In this document: piece by piece, positions 31,844 to 39,445 of the stretch | Layout of the letters: each line of letters opens with the position of its first letter | Numbering within the stretch: position 1 is the stretch's first letter | Assembly (NCBI GenBank): GCA_025399215.1 | Contig: MU621252.1 | Location: 1 to 39,445 of the forward strand | Source: Globomyces pollinis-pini | Lineage: Eukaryota > Chytridiomycota > Chytridiomycetes > Rhizophydiales > Globomycetaceae | Direction: 5' to 3' | Length of the DNA stretch: 39,445 nt | The notes under the pieces: generated by a model | What the model saw: only the letters and a program-made list of their open reading frames with translations | Told to the model about the DNA's origin: nothing | Database searches by the model: none | Translations under genes and position numbers: made by a program

Positions 31844-32387
31844 TTATTTCTTTTTAAAGAAGGAAGAGAATAAAGAATTTTTTTGTAATTTAAAACCATT
31901 TTTAGAATCTGTTAACCAATCCAATTGTTTTCTATTAATAGCACCTCTACGATGTTTTCTAATGAATTCTACACTAAATAATTAAAATATTATAGAATTA
32001 CCTATCTAATCTATCCATTCCAGCTCTTATGAGAGCACAACAAACTAAAAGAGGAGCTCTACCAATTCCAGAAACACAATGAATAGCGATACAAATTTGA
32101 TTTGAATTATTATTTTTTGAAATATTATCTAATAATTGAAAATAATTAGATAATAATAATTTTGAAGGAGTTGAACCATCTTCAAAATAAGATTCGAATA
32201 CTATGATATTATTATTTGATAATAGAGTCGTATCATATATAGGTTCTGAAATCCGTATGAGAGTGTTTACATTGTATTGAATTAATAGATTTGAATAATC
32301 TAATAATTTATTTATTTGAGGACAATCAGTGATTAAGAATGAAATATTTTTCAAGAAGGGACTTGATACGAGTGAATGAGATTGCAT
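31844..32387 (-). CDS. PRL (PTP4A)-like protein tyrosine phosphatase
   Basis: Two exons (32387-32002 and 31973-31844) joined across a 28-nt intron give 171 aa. The P-loop is IHCVSGIGRAPLLV, with Cys104 and Arg110. The general-acid loop is FESYFEDGSTPS with Asp70. VEFIRKHRRGAINRKQLDWL matches the PRL C-terminal helix region. PRL enzymes are small dual-specificity phosphatases, and animal forms also bind CNNM magnesium transporters. The usual polybasic stretch plus CaaX box (CCIQ in animals) is missing: the protein ends SSFFKKK. It may be cytosolic or held by its basic tail alone. It is divergent from the Cys-motif gene at 32699. Confidence 0.9.
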
Positions 32388-32698
32388 TTAAAAATTAAAA
32401 AAAAAATTAGACAATGGAATTGAATGTTATGAATTTGTTTGTTAATTTTTATCATTCATTCAAGTATTGAATTCAATCAAGTATTGTTGAATTGTAATCA
32501 AGTAATTTAAAAATAATTAAATTCATTCATTCATTCATTCATGAATTAATAAATAAATTCATTACATTCATTCATTCGTTAAATAATCAAATTCATTCAT
32601 GAATTCATCAGAGGTATTAGAGTTCCTTTTCTTAAAGAACAACCCAAAACTTGTGGCTCTTGTGCTTTGAAACATCAAACATTTCTCTTACTTTATTA
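32388..32698. promoter_or_regulatory. Divergent intergenic region with ATTC and TCAAGTATTG repeats
   Basis: This 311-bp region between the PRL-like gene (minus) and the Cys-motif gene (plus) is very AT-rich. TCAAGTATTG occurs at 32460 and 32477, with a variant TCAAGTAATT at 32498. An ATTC microsatellite occupies about 32521-32540 and recurs near 32565-32577. Inverted TTCATGAA elements occur near 32540 and 32597. Both promoters must lie here. Confidence 0.6.
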
Positions 32699-34276
32699 AT
32701 GAATTATTATTTGATTCTATTACTATTACATACTTTATTAGCTAAAAATTGTAATACTCATGCAGATTGTTTAGGTAATATCATAAAAAAACTAATCAAA
32801 AGGTATCGGTTCAATTCCTACTTGTGATTTTCAAAAAACTCCTTATCAATGCAAAGATCCTACAAATTCTTCATCAAATTCTGCTCCAACTTTTGTAGCT
32901 ACTAATGCTTGTAACAAAGATACTGATTGTCCGGCTTCTTATTCTTGTGGTGTCAATAATTTATGTGCTCCAATTCAAAACTCATTTTTTGAATTAACTC
33001 CTACAGTATAATCATTTGATGTTCATTCTTTTAGAAATTAGCCCTCTTTGGTTTCGCTCTAGCTCTCGTAGTAGCTGTCATAGGTCTATGTATTTGCATT
33101 CAATGCAATATTTGTTGCTTTACAAAAAAGAAACATTCAAAATCAAAAGAATCTTTCCCTCAACCAATCACTCCTACTTCAGATATTACCCCAAAACGTG
33201 AACCTTCTTACTTACAATCTCAACCTAATCAAAATACTCCTACCGTCTATAAAAAAGATCATTCAGATTCTGTAGTCGAAATTGTTCCAACTACAAGTCA
33301 AAAAAAATATTTGAATTATGCTAATGTTTATTCAACTGATAATACACAACCTGATTTAAATCATGCCAATCCTATGATTCCTGAAGATCCAAATACTCGT
33401 TATCCGAATACTAACCCTCTTTACTATCCTGATCAACCAACTCAATATCAATCAAACGATCTTCAAAAAGTACCTGATAACCATTATTCTGGTCAACCTT
33501 ATCCAAATGATCAATACACTCAACTAAATCCTATAGATAATCCTTACTATAATCAATCTTATAACGTTGCCCCTACACAAAACATAGACGACTCTTATTA
33601 CAAAAGTACTAATGATCCATATTCAAATAATCCTTACATTAATCAACCTCATACTTTACAAAATCAAGTATCACCCATTGCAAGTCCGATTTATAATGCT
33701 CCTCTCTCACCTGAAAAGAATCCCTCTGATATCACACATAACCAATATAGTTATGCAAACCATGATAAATTCATATCTCAAGATACTGTAGTAGAAACTC
33801 GGGAAGCTAGACCTCCAACTGCACTTCGTCCCCAATTGACTGAATCCCTTCATAAACCCGTCATGAATCAAAAAGTAGGACCCATCACCAATCATCAACA
33901 TCCACCTAACCAACAAGGTTTCTTTGGCTTTTGGGATCGTAAAGGCAACTTCCACCAAGGATTCACAGATGAATTTGGTCAAATCCATGCTGGTACTTTT
34001 GATGATCAAGCCTACTTTCATTTCGGCCAATTCGGTACCATCGAGCCAATCTACGTTCAAGATGATATGATGGCACGTTTTAACGATGATGACACACATA
34101 CCAACATTTCATCCAATTCCATTGATCGTCGTGGTACTATTCAATCAAAAACGTCCATGCTTCCCGATCGTATAGCTCGTAAGTTGTCTATATCGAATGA
34201 ATATCGCAATACTTCTTTAGATGTACTACCAAATGAAACTCGACGTGGATCTACTTCCTTTGATTTTAGAAATTAA
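32699..34276 (+). CDS. Type I single-pass protein: Cys motifs, Cys cluster, N/P/Y-rich tail (copy 2)
   Basis: Three exons (32699-32774, 32803-33005, 33035-34276; introns of 28 and 29 nt) give 506 aa. Signal peptide NYYLILLLLHTLLA, then CNTHADC, a second pair TCDFQKTPYQC, and CNKDTDCPASYSCGVNNLC, whose CNKDTDCP core matches CTNDTECP of the gene at 12481. A helix (about 95-112, LFGFALALVVAVIGL) is followed by CICIQCNICCF and then KKKHSKSK, a palmitoylation-type cluster with a basic stop-transfer. The tail of about 380 residues is Asn/Pro/Tyr/Gln-rich. Unlike copy 1, it has a compact block near residue 310: FGFWDRKGNFHQGFTDEFGQ followed by IHAGTFDD and FHFGQFG. Signal, motif, helix, Cys cluster and disordered tail occur in the same order as in copy 1. 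Function unknown; surface adhesin or receptor inferred. Confidence 0.84.
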
Positions 34277-34527
34277 AATAAATATATATTTTATATGTTA
34301 ACTAAATGTTTCTAAAATTTACTACAAGATATCTCAAAAATATCAAAGTTTATGAATCATGTAGATGAACTCTTGTAGTCAACCATTCAAATGATGGTAG
34401 TTCAAGTTTAATGATGAATATAGATACAAATCAATGAACAGTGGTAGACAACATACTGATATAAATTTATATACATACTCAACAGTATAATACATGATTG
34501 TAAAAAAAAGGATGCATCATTATATAT

Positions 34528-35988
34528 TTATAATTTAGCATCACGTTTGGAATACAAAGTTTGTAGAGCATTAGCACGTTTCATTTCATAACGAGCAATT
34601 TGACGACGATGAACTTCATCAGGACCATCAGCAATTCGAAGTGTTCTCATAAACGCATACTGATGTTAGAATTATTGAAGGTTACCATGGCAGCTAATGG
34701 CCAATCTTGGGAGACTCCTGATCCACCATGGACTTGAATGGCACGATCCATGACATTCAATGCCCTAACCATCAACAACATTGGGATTACATTTGGGGAA
34801 CAATAACTTTGGCCATGGCAATTTGATGCATGGCTGATTTTGCACCTCCTTGGTCAATTTGTGCGGCGGCGGATAAAACTAGTAATCGAGCTTGATCGAT
34901 TTCTAATCGGGATTGACAAACTGTATCAGCTGCTGTTCCATGTTCACCTAATAATTTTCCAAAAACTCGACGGGATGGGTTCACCAATCTTAAGATGTGT
35001 AACTCAAGAGCTCGTTCTGCCACTCCAATAGCTCGCATACAATCTAATATTAATTTTTTGGATTTAGTTTACGGTGAATTCGGCCTGGTCCAAGTCTTGC
35101 TTGCATGATTTCAAAACCCCTACCTTCACCTAGTACATGGTTAAGTGGTTGAGTAATCTACCTAATATAATATTTTCAATTGGAATTCGAACGTTTTTGA
35201 ATTCCATCTCCATATGTCCATGAGGAGCATCATCATAACCAAACACCATCACTTTGGTTAACAAATAAAAAACAAACTTGGTCTAAGAATGGTAATACCA
35301 GGAGTATCAGCAGGGACAATCACCAAACTTTGTTGTTTATGAACATTAGGATTGGTAGCATCAGTTTTACCCATAACAATATAAACAGCACATCTTGGAT
35401 CACCAGCACCAGAAATCCACCATTTCTTTCCATTCAATACATATTCATTTCCAACACGTTTGATTTCAAGTTGAATATTGGTAGCATCAGAGGAAGCTAC
35501 CAAAGGTTCTGTCATGGCAAATGCAGATCTGATCTTGCCTTCCATTAATGGAACAAGCCATTTCTGTTTTTGAGCTTCCGTTCCAAATTTTGCAAATACT
35601 TCCATATTACCCGTATCTGGTGCTGCTGTATTGGTAGCCTAATATCAAAATCATCTCATTCTTACTTCAGGTGCTAATTGAGATTTCCCAATGATTTCAC
35701 ATAGAACTGCATATTCCAAATTCGTCAATCCAGGTCCTTCTTTATATGCCTATCATTAGAAAAAAAGATATTCACCTTATGTAAAAATAGATTCCATAAA
35801 CCCAACTTTTTAGCCTTTAATTTCAATGATTCAATAACAGGAGGAACATAATTCCAACGATCGTGATTTGTCTTGATTTGAGCATGATAAAGAGGTTCAG
35901 CAGGAATACAATCAAATTCAACGAAATCCGATAATATTTTTTTCAATTCAATTACTTTTGGAGATAGAGAAGAATCGAAAAGGGACAT
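34528..35988 (-). CDS. ACAD11-like acyl-CoA dehydrogenase with C-terminal AKL
   Basis: Multi-exon minus-strand gene, ATG 35986-35988 to TAA 34528-34530, roughly 430 aa. Motifs follow the ACAD10/11 dehydrogenase: [104 protein letters not shown] and [16 protein letters not shown]. It catalyses FAD-dependent alpha-beta dehydrogenation of acyl-CoA in fatty-acid oxidation. The N-terminal kinase-like domain of animal ACAD11 is absent, as usual outside animals. The last three residues are AKL, a recognised peroxisomal targeting (PTS1) tripeptide. One intron near 34660 is 26 nt. An upstream in-frame ATG at 36039 would add 17 residues; the later ATG fits the family start better. Confidence 0.88.
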
Positions 35989-36326
35989 TTTTTTGGGGTA
36001 AAGAATGATTGAGAATGATAAGTCAGTTAGTTTTGACACGGCCGAATTGATTAGGTCTAGTGACTTTGTGCAAATAAGGCTGATTGTATTTCAAGATGTA
36101 GATATATTTACTTTATAATAGTTGCTAATGAGTTTTATTGGTTCGTTTTGATATCCGTTTAGACTATTCTGTACATCACTGGTATTTTTTAAAAAAAAAC
36201 CGTCGTATCAAATAGTAACAAAAATACCATTCAAAAGCTTTGATTTGATATCCCATTTCCTATAGATTTTTGTTTGACATCTTTAGGATGTTCAAACGAT
36301 TTACCAATTTTTTTTCTTTTTTTAGA
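35989..36326. promoter_or_regulatory. Divergent intergenic region, 338 bp
   Basis: This region lies between the ACAD11-like gene and eIF3f. A run of nine A lies near 36191, and T-rich stretches lie just before the eIF3f ATG. No RNA gene or repeat is seen. An ATG at 36288 is in frame with eIF3f but would add a short Phe-rich leader. Confidence 0.45.
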
Positions 36327-37360
36327 ATGTCACTTCTAACCTTGGATTTACCAGATAAACTACAATCAGTCAAACCATCTCCAGTTACCTTATTTGCTAT
36401 TCTGGACCATTTCGCTAGAGAAGAGGGAATCGCTTATGGTATCTTGGTTGGAAAACAATCAGCTACCTCAGTTTCCATTTCAGATTCTTTTCCTATTACT
36501 TTCTCTGAAAATAATATTATTGATCATGAACTTATAGAAACTTCTTTGGATTTACTTCGTCAGATTGATTCTTCTTTAGATATTGTCGGTTGGTATTTGG
36601 TTGGTGACCAATTGACTCAAGAATCGGTAGAAATTCATGAAAGTTTGGATATTGAATCAGAGTACCCTGTTGTTTGTTTGGTTGTAGATGTGAACAAACT
36701 AGCAAATGCTACTCAATTCCCTGTGAATGCATATATTTCGTAATGATGTGATTGTATTGATTTGTTGGTAGTGATGTTATTGGTCAGTCTGGAACTTACT
36801 TTATTGAAGTTCCTTGCATTACTGATTGCTCTGATGCTGATGTATCTGGTTGTAAGTGTCAAAACTTTTAATTTCATCTATTATTACTTTTAAGAATTCA
36901 AATCATACAAAACACAAAAATTGTTTACATCATTCAAAAATTCAAATTATTACCATCGATCCACCTTATTTATTTTGTTACTCACAATTTGTAGTAGAAT
37001 TGATTGATGAATTGTCAAAGCTAGCTGTAGACGAAGAACCAAAACCACACCCATCAGATTTGCAAAGTTTAAAATTATCATTACTCAAGGTTCAAGAACT
37101 CATTGAATCTATAAGCAGCTATGTAGATGATGTCAATGTAAGATATTCACTGTTAAACATTACAGGATAAGAAAATTGAAATCAATGAAAAAATTGGAAG
37201 ACATTTGCTAGATACAGTTACCCTTATTCCTAAACTTGACCCTGTTGTGTTTGAAAATGTTTATCAATCACACGCACAAGATTTGATGGCTATTGCATAT
37301 CTGGCCACTTTGACCAAATCTCAGCTTGCTATTGCTGAAAGGTTACAAAAATTGGTTTAA
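36327..37360 (+). CDS. Translation initiation factor eIF3 subunit f
   Basis: Four exons (36327-36739, 36772-36851, 36995-37137, 37166-37360) give 276 aa. The N-terminal MPN domain (about 15-140) shows PSPVTLFAILDHFAREE, GILVGKQ, and GWYLVGDQLTQES, without the JAMM zinc-binding histidines, as is usual for eIF3f. The C-terminal helical part reads LKVQELIESISSYVDDVN, DPVVFENVY, QDLMAIAYLATLTKSQLAIAERL, typical of eIF3f. It is a structural subunit of eIF3 in 43S pre-initiation complex assembly. Introns are 32, 143 and 28 nt; the middle one is the longest supported intron in the window. Confidence 0.93.
36852..36994 (+). other. 143-nt intron in eIF3f
   Basis: The intron starts with the consensus GTAAGT and ends TTTGTAG; removal restores VSGLELIDEL in frame. 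It is about five times longer than typical introns here. I looked for a C/D or H/ACA snoRNA and saw no convincing box pairs. Confidence 0.75.
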
Positions 37361-37550
37361 TCTTGTGCGATCTCTTTCTGTTATGGTAGTAATAAACTTG
37401 CATTGTGAATGCTCTCATAGTTCAACTCACCTTCTGATCCTTTATCATGAATGTTTTCATCGTGTTTGATTCTCTCAATTGAAATTTAACCTGTTTTACT
37501 CTCGTTGATTTAATGACGCCAAGATCCTTTTTTAAATTTTGACACCAATT

Positions 37551-39187
37551 ATGCTAATCCTTTTCGTATGCTTTCCAGCAATAATTGCTGGATTAACAAT
37601 TGGTATTGGAATGACCTTTGGTACACTCTCTCATGTCAATACCTACTTCCATGCGTCCAAGCTACTGGCTGATCGTAACCATACAATCATATTCAGTTCA
37701 CTTTCTCAATATTCTAAATTTACAAAAGATTATCCACACATTAAAAACTATGATATGGGTTCATTTCAACGAAATGATGATGAAGCAATATTCAATAGAA
37801 TGTTTAAATTGGAACAATTAGATCTTACCCATGCACTTTCACTTCGTACGAAATTTTATGAACAATATGAAGAAAGTATCATAAAATATCGTGAATTTCA
37901 TAGCAAATACAAAGTAGATCTGATGTTATGTGATTTTATGGGAGCAGATGCTTGTATGGCAGCTACAACGGAAAAAAACATCACTTGGGGTATGTTGGCA
38001 AGTTTAGATTATATTGGATTTGGTTCACAATGGTATATACCACAAAAATTTGGAACTCCATCAATTCAAAAACAATTCATTGAAGATTATTGGACACGAA
38101 CTTTGGATTTTTTAAAGTTTTTACAAGCATTACCTAAATTATTTGAAATTGAAAAGAAAGAACAATTGATTAAAGATAGATTGGGTTTAGGTTTAATTCC
38201 AAAACATGATATGCGAAAAACTTTAGTGTTTGCGCATTCATTTCTTGGGTTGGTTTATCCAAGACCATTACCATCGAATGCCATTGTATTTGGACCCATG
38301 ATTTCCAGAGATACTACCCCAATAGAACAAGATATTCAAACTAAACTAAACGCGTTTCATTCCAAGGGTATATCAGTCGTATTCATTGCATTTGGTAGTG
38401 TCGCGAATTTGGAAAAAGTGGGTATTGCTGATAAACTGGTAGAATCAATTGATTTACTACTTTCAAAATCCGATAAAATTGCAGTAGTATGGGCAGTATC
38501 ATTTACAAACACCGACTTGAACCCATTATCTTCCAAATTCAAAAATCGATTTGTACACCAACCTTGGGTTCAACAAAAACATGTATTGGATCATCCTGCT
38601 GTCAAGGTATTTCTCACACATGGTGGTCAAGGAAGTATTCATGAATCCATCTTTTTTGGTAAACCTTTGGTAGTATGTCCATTATTTGCAGATCAATTTG
38701 CAAATGCTATGATGCTTATTGATGCTGGAATTGGTTTGCAAGTAAAAAAATATGAGTTTGATCCTGATGAATTGGCTGGTATTCGAATTTCTCTAATATC
38801 CACTTAGATAAATTGATATTGATGTTGAATGCGGTGGGATCCAATTTTACCATACCAACTGAACGTATTCAAGTATTAACTACTGGTTATTCACCTGAAT
38901 GGTTACAAAATGTCAAAAAAAATGTTGACCGATTTAAGACAATTGCTGTGATGAATAGCGCTTATCATCCACGAATGGTTGCAGACGCAATGGAAATGGC
39001 GGCCAGTGTTGGCTATCAGCATCTGATTCCAGCTGATGTCAATCTAACCTTGTTTGATCGTGTTCCATTTTATGTGGTGTTGATGACTGTTTTGACTATC
39101 ACTTTTTTGATAAACAAATTTCTACAGATGCTGAAATGGATCTTCTATAGGTTGGTGATGAGAAAAAAGAAATTGAAGACTGATTAA
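37551..39187 (+). CDS. UDP-glycosyltransferase, membrane-anchored (GT1/UGT type)
   Basis: Two exons (37551-38778 and 38808-39187) joined across a 29-nt intron (GTATTCG...CACTTAG) give 535 aa. An N-terminal signal (ILFVCFPAIIAGLTIGIG) precedes the acceptor domain, which begins FGTLSHVNTYFHAS. The donor-binding domain has FIAFGSVANLEK and the UGT signature WVQQKHVLDHPAVK, FLTHGGQGSIHESIFFGKP and CPLFADQFANA. A C-terminal helix (about 495-515, YVVLMTVLTITFLINKFL) is followed by a basic tail ending KLKTD, which fits a KxKxx ER-retrieval signal. This matches ER-membrane UDP-glucosyl/glucuronosyltransferases and sterol-type GTs; acceptor unknown. ATG 37551 is the first ATG in frame. AATAAA occurs at 39193. 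Confidence 0.9.
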
Positions 39188-39445
39188 GATTTAATAAACT
39201 GGTCTGTTTCCGATATTGTGCTACATTTCGTTTAATATGAACTTCGCTTTGGTTCGTTTGGAACTACTCGATTCTTTTGAGTTGCTTAAAATTAGAAATT
39301 AACTTGCTTTGATTGAGTTATATTTCTCTATCTCGTGTGTATTACACCGTTGCTTGTTTTGCTATGTAACAACCGATTTTCGGATTTTCGTTTTTGTTGT
39401 TTTAAACGCGACAAATTTCACTCTTTCCAATTGAATGAACTTTAT

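Noticed and set aside
36852..36994. snoRNA inside the long eIF3f intron
   Set aside because: No RTGATGA/CTGA pair and no convincing H/ACA hairpins were found by eye.
1..39445. Alternative nuclear genetic code
   Set aside because: Family-supported ORFs end at TAA, TAG and TGA at expected positions, and apparent internal stops are explained by short introns.
1..39445. CRISPR array, insertion sequence, retrotransposon or viral insertion
   Set aside because: No regularly spaced repeats, transposase, reverse transcriptase, integrase, terminal repeats or viral hallmark genes were seen on either strand.

Overview
The window looks like a compact, AT-rich nuclear genome segment from a eukaryote that builds a flagellum or cilium. 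Several kinds of evidence support this. There is a eukaryotic tRNA-Ser(AGA) gene. Spliceosomal GT-AG introns occur in most genes, and some have a recognisable branch site such as TACTAAC. AATAAA signals lie behind several stops. The gene set is eukaryotic: eIF3f, CTF8, an MDC1/Mdb1-type FHA-BRCT protein, an RNPS1-like RS protein and a MINDY deubiquitinase. A CC2D2A-like gene implies a ciliary transition zone, while the Mup1-like permease suggests fungi. An early-diverging zoosporic fungus or a close relative (chytrid, rozellid, aphelid or sanchytrid type) is the best guess. The species cannot be named from this sequence. All three standard stop codons are used.

The most striking genome-level trait is intron size. 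Nearly every intron that could be fixed by reading frame plus protein homology is 24-36 nt, most often 26-30 nt. Some exons are also very small (13, 15 and 19 nt). Single-frame ORFs therefore break the genes into pieces. The models below were re-joined by hand, and phase arithmetic closes for every gene where exon coordinates are given.

Layout: the 3' end of a gene (1-75); tRNA-Ser on the minus strand (188-268); a short 7TM protein (529-1332, -) divergent from a 7TM protein with a Cys-rich ectodomain (1561-3017, +); CC2D2A-like (3050-8534, -) head to head with CTF8 (8583-8930, +); a coiled-coil protein (9188-10113, +); an 11-exon sulfurtransferase (10193-11381, -); a 4TM protein (11475-11963, -); a Cys-motif single-pass protein (12481-14266, +); a Sensor-domain-like protein with a PPxY motif (14409-15062, +); MINDY-1/2 deubiquitinase (15285-16694, +); an unrecognised secretory-pathway protein (16851-18490, -); MDC1/Mdb1-like (18773-22015, -); a second ectodomain-7TM protein (22209-23827, -); a 1.77-kb stretch without genes; a Mup1/LAT-like permease (25595-27112, +); a third ectodomain-7TM protein (27495-29192, -); RNPS1-like (29440-30297, +); an alpha/beta hydrolase (30479-31705, +); a PRL-like phosphatase (31844-32387, -); a second Cys-motif single-pass protein (32699-34276, +); an ACAD11-like dehydrogenase (34528-35988, -); eIF3f (36327-37360, +); and a UDP-glycosyltransferase (37551-39187, +).

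Housekeeping genes are interleaved with membrane proteins that I do not recognise. The best candidate for something undescribed is the surface set. It consists of three paralogous seven-helix proteins with a shared eight-cysteine extracellular domain and one shared intron position, plus two type I single-pass proteins with a shared CxxDT(D/E)CP motif, membrane-proximal Cys clusters and long low-complexity tails.
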